39,861 bases of DNA from Caulobacteraceae bacterium (GTDB lineage: Bacteria > Pseudomonadota > Alphaproteobacteria > Caulobacterales > Caulobacteraceae): positions 1 through 39,861 of the forward strand of contig JAIESL010000068.1 in the NCBI GenBank assembly GCA_019746095.1. The letters run 5' to 3'. Within the stretch, counting starts at the first letter, position 1. Each line of letters opens with the position of its first letter. The notes beneath the pieces were generated by a model. That model had not been told where the DNA came from. It ran no database searches and saw nothing but the letters and a program-made list of their open reading frames with translations. The translations under genes and the position numbers were made by a program. This document shows positions 22,125 through 28,693 of this stretch, in pieces.

Positions 22125-22601
22125 TTGAAGACTGTTTCTGCCGTCACCCTCGATGACACCGACCGCAAGATGATCCGCGCCCTGCAGGGGGACGGGCGGA
22201 TGACCAATGCGGATCTGGCCCGGACGGTGAATCTGTCCGAGAGCGCCTGCCTGCGCCGCCTGCGCGCGCTGGAAGCGGCCGAGGTCATCAGCCGCTACGC
22301 CGCCATCATCAATGAACGGGCCGTCGGCCTGCCGATCAGCGTCTTCGTGACCGTGACCCTGTCGTCCCAGGCCGAGGCCTCCCTGACCGCCTTCGAAACC
22401 GCCATCTCGACCGTGCCCGAGGTCGTGGAATGCTATCTGATGACCGGCGGCTCCGACTATCTGCTGCGGCTGGTGGTGCGCGATGTCGATGATCTGGAGC
22501 GTGTCCATTCGCGGGAACTGACCCGCATCCCCGGCGTGACCCGCGTCTCTTCCAGCGTGGCCATGCGTACCGTGGTCAAGCGGGGGGCCTTGCCGGTCTG
22601 A
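22125..22601 (+). CDS. Lrp/AsnC-family regulator, probable controller of ald
   Basis: DNA-binding protein of 158 residues from the TTG at 22125, chosen because GAAGGA (22111-22116) lies eight bases upstream. An in-frame ATG at 22083 has no ribosome site. The N-terminal winged helix has LDDTDRKMIRALQGDGRMTN, then ADLARTVNLSESACLRRLRALE. The C-terminal RAM ligand domain has VFVTVTLSSQ, VPEVVECYLMTGGSDYLLRL and IPGVTRVSSSVAMRTVVK. Divergence from ald suggests it senses alanine or another amino acid and activates ald, as AldR-type regulators do. Confidence 0.92.
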   Translation: MKTVSAVTLDDTDRKMIRALQGDGRMTNADLARTVNLSESACLRRLRALEAAEVISRYAAIINERAVGLPISVFVTVTLSSQAEASLTAFETAISTVPEVVECYLMTGGSDYLLRLVVRDVDDLERVHSRELTRIPGVTRVSSSVAMRTVVKRGALPV

Positions 22602-22603
22602 CC

Positions 22604-22846
22604 TCACGCCCGCCGGCCGCGCACCACATCGATCACCGCCACCACCATCCAGACCGCGCTGATGAGCAGCAGCAGGTCGGCGACCGGCCGGGCCAGTCCG
22701 TATAGCCCATAGTCCTGCCACCGCCCGACAGCGAAATCCGCCAGCCCGCCGGCCAGGAGACCGGCGCCCAGCAGGGCGGCGGGCCAGACCAGCGGCCTGA
22801 GGCGAGACCTCACGGCGGAGTCAGGACCCGATCGCGTCCATGTCAC
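22604..22846 (-). CDS. Small membrane protein of unknown function
   Basis: An 80-residue frame with two hydrophobic segments: PLVWPAALLGAGLLAGGLAD (about 18-37) and ADLLLLISAVWMVVAVIDVV (about 56-75), then a basic RGRRA end. The GTG start at 22846 is preceded by AAGGGA and overlaps the end of the MFS gene by 26 bases, so translation may be coupled. An internal GTG at 22813 would avoid the overlap. It ends three bases from the convergent Lrp gene. No family is recognised; the hydrophobic pattern and coupling argue that it is real. Confidence 0.6.
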   Translation of the reverse strand: MTWTRSGPDSAVRSRLRPLVWPAALLGAGLLAGGLADFAVGRWQDYGLYGLARPVADLLLLISAVWMVVAVIDVVRGRRA

Positions 22847-24479
22847 GTCCCTTGGTTTCCGGCAGCCAGATCAGGGCGACGACGACGGCCACGGCCGTGA
22901 AGGCGAGGGTGTACCAGAGGCCGAAATAGATGTTCCCCGACCAGGCCACGAGGGCGAAACTGGCCGCGGGAAGCATACCGCCGACCCAGCCCGTGCCGAC
23001 ATGGTAGGGCAGGCTCATGGCCGTGTAGCGCACCCGCGTCGGGAACAGCTCGACCAGGGCGGCCGCCTGGGGTCCGTACAGGGCCGTGGCCGCGACCATG
23101 AAGATCATCAATATGCCGAACACCATCGGCAGGTTGATCCGCTCGGGGTCAGCCCTGGCGGGATAACCCGCCTCCAGCAGGGCGGCCTTGAGCCGGGTCT
23201 CGACCCCGGCCCGCGCGGCCTTCAGTGCCGCCGGATCCATGCCCTCGCCCTCGACCGAGGCGATCTCGACACTGCCGATCCGGACCACGGCGACCGAGCC
23301 CGGCGCGGCCTCGACATTGCTGTAGGAAATGCCCGCATTGGACAGCACGCTCTTGGCGATATCGCAGGAGCTGGCGAAGGCCGTCTTGCCGATCGGATCG
23401 AACTGCAGGGCGCAGGTGGCGGGATCGGCCATGACGACGATCGGTGAGGAGGCCTGGGCCTCGGCAAGGGCCGGATTGGCCGCCCGGGTCAGGGCCTGGA
23501 AGCCGGGGAAGATGGCGATCAGGGCCAGGATCATGCCGAACAGCATCACCGGCTTGCGTCCGATCCGGTCCGAAATCCAGCCGAAGAAGACATAGAGGAA
23601 GGCCGAGACGGCGGTCACCGCCAGCATCACCAGATCGATGGTGTTGGTGTCGACCCGCAGCACCCGCTCCATGAAGAAGCGGGCGTAGAAATAGCCGCAG
23701 TACCAGACGGCACCCTGGGCGATCATGATGCCGAACAGGGCGATCAGGACGAACCGGCCGTTGCGCCAGGTTCCGAAGGCCTCCTTGAAGGGCGCGCGGC
23801 GTTCACCGCCCTCGGCCTCCATCCGGCGATAGGCCGGGCTTTCGTTGAGCTTGAGCCGGATCCAGAGCGAGACGCCGAGCAGAAGGGCGGACAGAAGGAA
23901 GGGAATGCGCCAGCCCCACTCGTCAAAGGCCTCGGCCCCGACAATGGCGCGGGTGATCAGGATCACCGACAGGGCTCCGATCAGGCCGAGGGCGGCCGTG
24001 GTCTGGATCCAGCCGGTCATCAGGCCGCGCTTTCTGGCCGGCGCATGTTCGGCGACATAGACGACGGCCCCGCCATACTCACCGCCCAGGGCAAAGCCCT
24101 GCAGCATCCGCATGACCAGCAGCAGAATGGGGGCGGCGATGCCGATCTGGTCATAGTCGGGCAGCAGGCCGATGGCGACGGTGGCCACGCCCATCAGGGT
24201 GATGGTGACCAGGAAGGTGGCTTTGCGCCCGGTGCGGTCGCCGAACCAGCCGAACACCAGCGCCCCCAGGGGCCTGACGACGAAGCCGAGGCCGAAGGTC
24301 AGCAGGGCCAGGATGTAGGCGACGGTTTCGCCCGCATCGGCGAAGAAATGGCGCGCAATGACGGTCGCCAGGGCTCCGAAGACGAAGAAGTCATACCATT
24401 CGAAAGCGGTACCGGTGGCAGAGGCTGCCACCACGGTTCTCAGACCCGGCTCAGCCTGCGTCTCTTTCGCATCCGTCAT
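22821..24479 (-). CDS. MHS-type MFS transporter with large periplasmic insertion
   Basis: Metabolite/H+ symporter-type transporter of 552 residues. The start at 24479 is preceded by GGAGGCG; a longer frame to 24563 has no support. Signatures: SATGTAFEWYDFFVFG, VRPLGALVFGWFGDRTGRK (loop 2-3) and RMLQGFALGGEYGGA (TM4-5) of the proline/betaine/shikimate-like MHS group. Twelve membrane segments are expected. Between TM9 (about 308-328) and TM10 (about 450-470) lies a ~115-residue soluble block (332-447) with two cysteines (356 and 372) and an alpha/beta look (SVAVVRIGSVEIASVEGEG). By topology this is periplasmic. The substrate is unknown; organic acids or osmolytes are likely. Confidence 0.9.
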   Translation of the reverse strand: MTDAKETQAEPGLRTVVAASATGTAFEWYDFFVFGALATVIARHFFADAGETVAYILALLTFGLGFVVRPLGALVFGWFGDRTGRKATFLVTITLMGVATVAIGLLPDYDQIGIAAPILLLVMRMLQGFALGGEYGGAVVYVAEHAPARKRGLMTGWIQTTAALGLIGALSVILITRAIVGAEAFDEWGWRIPFLLSALLLGVSLWIRLKLNESPAYRRMEAEGGERRAPFKEAFGTWRNGRFVLIALFGIMIAQGAVWYCGYFYARFFMERVLRVDTNTIDLVMLAVTAVSAFLYVFFGWISDRIGRKPVMLFGMILALIAIFPGFQALTRAANPALAEAQASSPIVVMADPATCALQFDPIGKTAFASSCDIAKSVLSNAGISYSNVEAAPGSVAVVRIGSVEIASVEGEGMDPAALKAARAGVETRLKAALLEAGYPARADPERINLPMVFGILMIFMVAATALYGPQAAALVELFPTRVRYTAMSLPYHVGTGWVGGMLPAASFALVAWSGNIYFGLWYTLAFTAVAVVVALIWLPETKGRDMDAIGS

Positions 24480-24569
24480 CGTCGATCGCCTCCCCGCGTC
24501 GTCATGGCGTCTCTGCGGACGCCTGTGCGGGAGGGATGCTAAACGGGGTTGCCCGTCCCGCAAATAGCG

Positions 24570-24603
24570 AAGGCCCGCCGGCGGGGGGATGCCGGCGGGC
24601 CTT
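24570..24603 (-). terminator. Intrinsic terminator after the entericidin-like gene
   Basis: A perfect 13-bp stem, AAGGCCCGCCGGC with GCCGGCGGGCCTT, has an eight-base loop. It lies about 50 bases beyond the stop at 24652 on the minus strand. T-rich flanks on both sides (TTCTTC on plus, TTCGCTATTT on minus) let it work either way. Confidence 0.75.
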
Positions 24604-24651
24604 CTTCAACCGAACCGCGCGTCGGGGGGGAGAACGCGGTCGGGAAGGGGG

Positions 24652-24789
24652 TCAGTTCTTGGCGTCGTCGGCGGCGCTGGTCACGGCCTGACCGGCGGCG
24701 GTGGCGTCACGCCCCACGCCCGAGACGGTGTTGCAGGCGGCGGTGGTCAGGGCTGCTACAGCGGCGAACAGAACAAACATCTTGCGCAT
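24652..24789 (-). CDS. Entericidin-like small lipoprotein
   Basis: A 45-residue protein starting MRKMFVLFAAVAALTTAAC, a lipoprotein signal peptide with a lipobox ending at Cys19. The mature part NTVSGVGRDATAAGQAVTSAADDAKN matches the entericidin A/B family (PF08085). GGAG precedes the ATG. A longer in-frame start at 24900 lies inside phyK and is unlikely. An EcfG-type promoter about 43 bases upstream (24832-24856) puts it in the general stress regulon. In enterobacteria entericidins form a lipoprotein toxin/antidote pair; here only one gene is seen, so a role in envelope stress is an inference. Confidence 0.85.
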   Translation of the reverse strand: MRKMFVLFAAVAALTTAACNTVSGVGRDATAAGQAVTSAADDAKN

Positions 24790-24829
24790 CAGTCGAACTC
24801 CATGAGGCCGGAAAGCGGCGTCTGAAGTC

Positions 24830-26614
24830 TCAACGTCCCGGGGCGGCAGCGGTTCCAAGATCATCCGGGTCGGTCGGCACAACGGCTTCCGGCGTGGCAA
24901 AGGTCATCCGCGCGATCGTGCCGCCGCCCTCAGCGGCAACCATTTCGGCGGACCCGCGGAGCTGTTTGGCGAAGGCGCCCATCAGGGTCCGACCCACCCC
25001 CGCGCGGAAGGTCTCGCTGACGCCGGGCCCGTCGTCCTGGACCTCCAGCACACTGGTTTCGCCGTGCACGGTGAAGCGGACGTCCAGATGGCCGCCCCGG
25101 CCTGCGAAGGCATGCTTCTGCGCATTGGTCACCGCCTCGACCAGCCAGAGCGCCAGCGGTGCCAGTTTGTCAGGGTCCACCACCAGGGAGTCGGCCGAGA
25201 TGGAAGAGGTGATCACCTGCCCGCGTCCGGTCTCGCTGGCAACGAGCTGCCCGACCAGTTCGGTCAGGAAGATCCGGGCGTCGGCATAGCGCAGGTCATC
25301 GCTCTGGTAGAGGGTGCGATAGATCAGGGCGAGTGCCGAGATCCGCTGCCGCGTATCCCCGACGGCCGCCTTCGATGCCGGATCGGTCAGGGCCCGCTGC
25401 TGCATCGACAGCAGCGACGAGATGATCTGCAGATTGTTCTTCACCCGATGATGGATTTCGCGCATCAGCGCGTCCTTCTCGGCCAGCGAGGCGGTCAGGG
25501 CGGCGTCGCGGGCGACGATGGATGCGGCCAGGTCGTCGAGGGTCCGGGCGAGGACCCGGATCTCGGACGGGGCGTTCATGGCCTGCACGGGACGGATCGA
25601 AAACCGGCCCCGGGCATAGATGGCGGCCACCCGCTCCAGATAGTTGAGCCAGCGGATCACGACCCGCTCGCTGACCCACATCACGGCCGTAAAGGCGAGG
25701 AGCCATGCCAGCAGGGGCATGAACAGGGCCCCGACCGGATTCAGCCGCGCCCAGGACAACAGGCCGGGGGCCGGGGCCGAAAGCAGGGCATAGACGTCCC
25801 GCCCGGCCAGGGCCGCTCCGGCATAGACCCGGTGCCGGCCGTCGGCGTCATGCGCCTCGAAGATGCCGGAACCGCCCGTCCGCGCGCGTTCGACCCATCC
25901 GGCCAGCGACTGGCCGCGGGTCAGGGTGAAGGTGTCGATGTCGGTCGCGGTCAACAGCCGGCCCCCGGCATCGGTCAGCGCCGCCTGCGAGCCCTCGGGC
26001 AGGGACGGGTCGTCCATGTCGGGCTGCAGGCTCGACAGGGGCACGAGGGCGACCATGGCCCCGTCGAAACGGCCCATCGGCCGCTCCAGCCGGGTGGCGA
26101 CGATCAGGCCGGGCGGGTGGCCGACGGTGGCCGGCGCGCGGGCGAGGACCGTCCCCTCGCCGGCGCGCAACCGCTGGAACCAGACACTGGAGCGGGCCTG
26201 GGCCAGCCAGACAGGGGCGGCACTGTCCAGATCTACGGACGCGCAGGCCGTGGCCCCCGTGGCCGACAGTCGCACCAGACCGTCGAGGTCTTCCAGCCGG
26301 TTGACCAGATCACTCAGCCGCGGCCCGCAGAACACCTCCAGCGCCTCGGGGCGGAGCGCAATCAGCAGGATGCCGGTGCTGTCCAGCCGGGCCCTGGCGT
26401 TGGCGGCCGTGCGCTCGGCCGCCCGCTGCAGGTCGGAGCGGCGTCCGGCATCCTGGGCCCGAAAGGCCGACTGGGCCTGATAGCCGCCGAGGATCAGCAG
26501 GGGGAGCAGGGCGATGGCCAGCCAGAGGCCCAGCCGGAAGCGGATGCCCTGGAATTTCCGCCCCCCCAGGCCCCGCCTGACGCCCCCGGCGAGTGCGCGT
26601 CCGATCCGGACCAC
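24830..26614 (-). CDS. phyK: General stress sensor histidine kinase, PhyK-like (HisKA_2/HWE type)
   Basis: Membrane kinase of 594 residues expected to phosphorylate PhyR. TM1 covers about 28-47; a periplasmic sensor domain about 50-290 has two cysteines (96 and 124); TM2 covers about 295-316. A HAMP-like stretch follows (WLNYLERVAAIYARGRFSI). The dimerisation/phosphoacceptor motif EIHHRVKNNLQIISSLLSMQ has its histidines at 388-389. The ATP-binding domain has LWLVEAVTNAQKHAF (N box) and VQDDGPGV (G1). It starts at GTG, four bases after ecfG, so it belongs to the nepR-ecfG transcript. The gene order matches the Caulobacter stress locus. The signal is unknown. Confidence 0.9.
   Translation of the reverse strand: MVRIGRALAGGVRRGLGGRKFQGIRFRLGLWLAIALLPLLILGGYQAQSAFRAQDAGRRSDLQRAAERTAANARARLDSTGILLIALRPEALEVFCGPRLSDLVNRLEDLDGLVRLSATGATACASVDLDSAAPVWLAQARSSVWFQRLRAGEGTVLARAPATVGHPPGLIVATRLERPMGRFDGAMVALVPLSSLQPDMDDPSLPEGSQAALTDAGGRLLTATDIDTFTLTRGQSLAGWVERARTGGSGIFEAHDADGRHRVYAGAALAGRDVYALLSAPAPGLLSWARLNPVGALFMPLLAWLLAFTAVMWVSERVVIRWLNYLERVAAIYARGRFSIRPVQAMNAPSEIRVLARTLDDLAASIVARDAALTASLAEKDALMREIHHRVKNNLQIISSLLSMQQRALTDPASKAAVGDTRQRISALALIYRTLYQSDDLRYADARIFLTELVGQLVASETGRGQVITSSISADSLVVDPDKLAPLALWLVEAVTNAQKHAFAGRGGHLDVRFTVHGETSVLEVQDDGPGVSETFRAGVGRTLMGAFAKQLRGSAEMVAAEGGGTIARMTFATPEAVVPTDPDDLGTAAAPGR
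24832..24856 (-). promoter_or_regulatory. EcfG (general stress sigma) promoter for the entericidin-like gene
   Basis: On the minus strand GGAAC (24856-24852) and CGTT (24835-24832) are 16 bases apart, an exact match to the alphaproteobacterial EcfG consensus. It overlaps the last codons of phyK and lies 43 bases upstream of the lipoprotein start. Confidence 0.8.
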
Positions 26615-26618
26615 AGCG

Positions 26619-27230
26619 TCAGCCCTGCCGGACGCCGCTCAGGCGGTCAGCCGACGCCAGGATCGAGCGCATGGCATCGCCGGCGGCACGGCCGTCCCTT
26701 GCATAGCCACCCTTCTCCAGTGTGGCCTGCAGGGCCTTGCGGGCCCGCGAGACCCGGCTCTTCACCGTGCCGACCGCGCACTGGCAGATGGCGGCGGCCT
26801 CTTCATAGGCAAAGCCGCCGGCCCCGACCAGAATCAGGGCCTCGCGCTGTTCTTCCGGCAGGGTGGCGAGGGCCAGCCGCAGTTCGTCCAGGGCGACCGG
26901 GGCTTCCGGATCGTCCACCGCCACCAGGGTCCGCTCCGCGGCCTCCTGGTCGAGTTGGGTCTGGCGCCAGGAGCGGCGCTTCTCGGAATAGAACTGGTTA
27001 CGCAGGATCATGAAGGTCCAGGCCTTCATATTGGTGCCCATCTGGTAGCTGGCGCGTGCATCCCAGGCCTTCATCATGGCGTCCTGGGCCAGGTCGTCCG
27101 CCGCGGTCGCATCGCCGGTCAGGGTGCGGGCGAAGGCGCGCAGATGGGGGATCAGTCCGACAAGCTCCCGCTTGAAGCCCTCGTCATCCGCCGAGGGGGG
27201 CTTGGGCGGCGGACTGGAGGCACCGCTCAT
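26619..27230 (-). CDS. ecfG: General stress ECF sigma factor EcfG (SigT-like)
   Basis: Group EcfG sigma factor, 203 residues, directing transcription from GGAAC-N16/17-GTT promoters. Region 2 is seen in LRAFARTLTGDATAADDLAQ and DAMMKAWDARASYQMGTNMK, followed by AWTFMILRNQFYSEKRR. Region 4 is LPEEQREALILVGAGGFAYE, then EAAAICQCAVGTVKSRVSRA. Its ATG overlaps the nepR stop (ATGA), so anti-sigma and sigma are translationally coupled. NepR should hold it inactive until PhyR~P titrates NepR. The Caulobacter counterpart is named sigT. Confidence 0.96.
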   Translation of the reverse strand: MSGASSPPPKPPSADDEGFKRELVGLIPHLRAFARTLTGDATAADDLAQDAMMKAWDARASYQMGTNMKAWTFMILRNQFYSEKRRSWRQTQLDQEAAERTLVAVDDPEAPVALDELRLALATLPEEQREALILVGAGGFAYEEAAAICQCAVGTVKSRVSRARKALQATLEKGGYARDGRAAGDAMRSILASADRLSGVRQG

Positions 27231-27424
27231 GCGCCGCTCCCGCCCGATGACCGTTCATCCGCCCGCCGCAGGATCTCGAGAAACTCGTCGGGAACGGGCT
27301 CGTTGACGACCTCATCGAACAGGTGGCGAAGCTTGACGCCGATGGCCTGCTGGCGAAGTCGGGCCTCCTCCAGGCTGGGACCGCCCTTTCGAGGTTTGCC
27401 GGGGGGATTGGAATCATCTGTCAT
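27227..27424 (-). CDS. nepR: Anti-sigma factor NepR
   Basis: A 65-residue protein that binds and sequesters EcfG and is itself bound by phosphorylated PhyR. The NepR core is seen: IGVKLRHLFDEVVNEPVPDE, then FLEILRRAD. The N-terminus is hydrophilic (MTDDSNPPGKPRKGG). A longer frame to 27583 exists but runs through the promoter region and is rejected. No clear ribosome site precedes the ATG, which may keep NepR levels limited. It is the first gene of nepR-ecfG-phyK. Confidence 0.94.
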   Translation of the reverse strand: MTDDSNPPGKPRKGGPSLEEARLRQQAIGVKLRHLFDEVVNEPVPDEFLEILRRADERSSGGSGA

Positions 27425-27469
27425 TGAAAAAACGGCCGCCACCCTGACGATAGTTGTTGCGAGTGCCGG

Positions 27470-27494
27470 AACGCCATCCCGCGGGCAGGGTTCC
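27470..27494 (-). promoter_or_regulatory. EcfG promoter for nepR-ecfG-phyK (autoregulation)
   Basis: On the minus strand GGAAC (27494-27490) and CGTT (27473-27470) are spaced by 16 bases, about 46 bases upstream of nepR. The same stretch read on the plus strand gives GGAAC (27468-27472), 17 bases, GTT (27490-27492), so the element is nearly symmetrical and may fire both ways. Confidence 0.85.
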
Positions 27495-27535
27495 TGTCGA
27501 AGGTGCGAAAAATGCCCAGGCCGGAGCGCCGGGTT

Positions 27536-27560
27536 GGAACCGTGGCCGATTTGATACGTT
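27536..27560 (+). promoter_or_regulatory. EcfG promoter for phyR
   Basis: GGAAC (27536-27540), a 16-base spacer and CGTT (27557-27560) form an exact consensus, 55 bases upstream of the phyR ATG. It implies positive feedback of EcfG on its own activator. Confidence 0.88.
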
Positions 27561-27615
27561 GATCCGCACGGTCGCTGTTCCAAGGGTGGAAACGCTGCCG
27601 TCGGGGATTTGATCC

Positions 27616-28413
27616 ATGAGCCTGCTGGCCCGCCTTGCGCCGCACCTGCCCTACGTCCGGCGCTATGCCCGGGCCCTGACCGGCGATCAGACGACAGGCG
27701 ACAACTATGTCCGTGTCGCCCTGGAGGCCCTGGCCGCCGGCGAGCGCCAACTGCCCGCCGAAATGACCCCGCGCGTCGCCCTCTACCACGTCTTCCACAC
27801 CATCTGGACCGCCACCGGTGCGCAGCTGGAAGACAAGAGCGGCATCGAGGGACGCGAGGATGATGCGAGCCGCCGCCTGATGCGGATCGCGCCGCGTTCG
27901 CGCCAGGCCTTCCTGCTGACCGCCCTCGAGGGCTTCACCCCGTCCGAGGCGGCCCAGATTCTTGACGCCGACGCCCATGACGTCGAGCGGCTGATCTCGG
28001 ACGCCCAGACCGACATCGACGCCGAATTGGCCACCGACGTTTTGATCATCGAGGACGAGGCCATCATCTCGGCCGACATCGAAAGCCTGGTCAAGGAACT
28101 GGGTCACCGGGTCACCGGCACGGCCACGACCCATGATGAGGCGGTCGACGCCGTGGCGCGTCACCGCCCCGGACTGGTTCTTGCCGACATCCAGCTGGCG
28201 GACGGGTCCTCGGGCATCGACGCGGTCAAGGACATCCTCAGGCGGATCGACGTGCCGGTCATCTTCATCACGGCCTTCCCCGAACGCCTGCTGACCGGCG
28301 AACGGCCCGAGCCGACCTTCCTGATCACCAAGCCCTTCCAGCCGGAAACGGTGAAGGCGGCGATCAGCCAGGCGCTGTTCTTCCATCCCTCGCGCCACAA
28401 CGCGGCAGCCTAG
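27616..28413 (+). CDS. phyR: General stress response regulator PhyR (sigma-mimic plus receiver)
   Basis: Response regulator of 265 residues, divergent from nepR. Residues 1-~135 form the EcfG-like domain that mimics sigma and captures NepR (LPYVRRYARALTGDQTTGDN near 11-30; LEGFTPSEAAQILDADAHDV near 104-123). Residues ~140-258 form a receiver: acidic pair E146/D147 (LIIEDEA), phosphoacceptor D191 (LADIQLADG), T219 (FITA) and K239 (ITKPF). All catalytic receiver residues are present. Phosphorylation by PhyK should expose the sigma-like domain. The ATG follows CGGGGAT. Confidence 0.96.
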   Translation: MSLLARLAPHLPYVRRYARALTGDQTTGDNYVRVALEALAAGERQLPAEMTPRVALYHVFHTIWTATGAQLEDKSGIEGREDDASRRLMRIAPRSRQAFLLTALEGFTPSEAAQILDADAHDVERLISDAQTDIDAELATDVLIIEDEAIISADIESLVKELGHRVTGTATTHDEAVDAVARHRPGLVLADIQLADGSSGIDAVKDILRRIDVPVIFITAFPERLLTGERPEPTFLITKPFQPETVKAAISQALFFHPSRHNAAA

Positions 28414-28416
28414 GTC

Positions 28417-28440
28417 GCCTTCCCCGAGCGGGGCGCTTTC
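28417..28440 (+). terminator. Weak hairpin after phyR
   Basis: CCCC-GAGC-GGGG followed by GCGCTTTCGT, a few bases past the phyR stop. Short stem and broken T-run; it may only slow transcription before the small-RNA promoter. Confidence 0.3.
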
Positions 28441-28468
28441 GTCCTGGTCGGCCAGGGTACGAATGTCA

Positions 28469-28493
28469 GGAACCCGATCCGCCCGTCGGCGTT
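28469..28493 (+). promoter_or_regulatory. EcfG promoter of the candidate small RNA
   Basis: GGAAC (28469-28473), a 16-base spacer and CGTT (28490-28493) are an exact consensus located 56 bases after the phyR stop. No ORF follows before the terminator at 28585-28615. The predicted transcript start is near 28499-28502. Confidence 0.85.
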
Positions 28494-28499
28494 GTTCAC

Positions 28500-28615
28500 A
28501 GGCGGAGGCGATGACGCCCCCCCGACGTGGGCTGATGCAGATCAGCCCGTCGCCTTCGCGCCTCATCCTTGATGATGCCACTTGAAGGCGGACCTCCGGG
28601 TCCGCCTTTTTCTTT
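28500..28615 (+). ncRNA. Candidate stress-induced small RNA, GsrN-like
   Basis: The unit of about 110 bases between an EcfG promoter and an intrinsic terminator has no plausible ORF with a ribosome site. Seen 5' to 3': a small stem GGCG-ATGA-CGCC (28507-28518); an uninterrupted C7 tract (28517-28523); a perfect 8-bp hairpin GGGCTGAT-GCAG-ATCAGCCC (28529-28548); a single-stranded-looking middle; and the terminator stem. Caulobacter GsrN is a sigma-T-dependent sRNA with a C-rich 5' loop that pairs with katG leader mRNA; the shape and location next to phyR agree with an orthologue. Exact ends and identity are inferred, not measured. Confidence 0.75.
28585..28615 (+). terminator. Intrinsic terminator of the small RNA
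   Basis: A perfect 10-bp stem, AAGGCGGACC-TCCG-GGTCCGCCTT, is followed by TTTCTTT (28609-28615). This is the strongest intrinsic terminator in the window. Confidence 0.92.
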
Positions 28616-28693
28616 GGTCCGGCTGGACACCGGGCCGTGCCTTGCAGACTATGCGGGTTCACTAAGAAAACCCTTGAGAATCCGGAGATGGCC

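Noticed and set aside
25064..27013. Plus-strand frame of 649 codons opposite phyK and ecfG
   Set aside because: Reverse-frame composition (Gly, Arg, Gln, Pro, His rich); phyK and ecfG on the other strand are certain.
27425..27583. N-terminal extension of nepR
   Set aside because: It would translate through the EcfG promoter region; NepR proteins are about 60 residues, and the ATG at 27424 fits.
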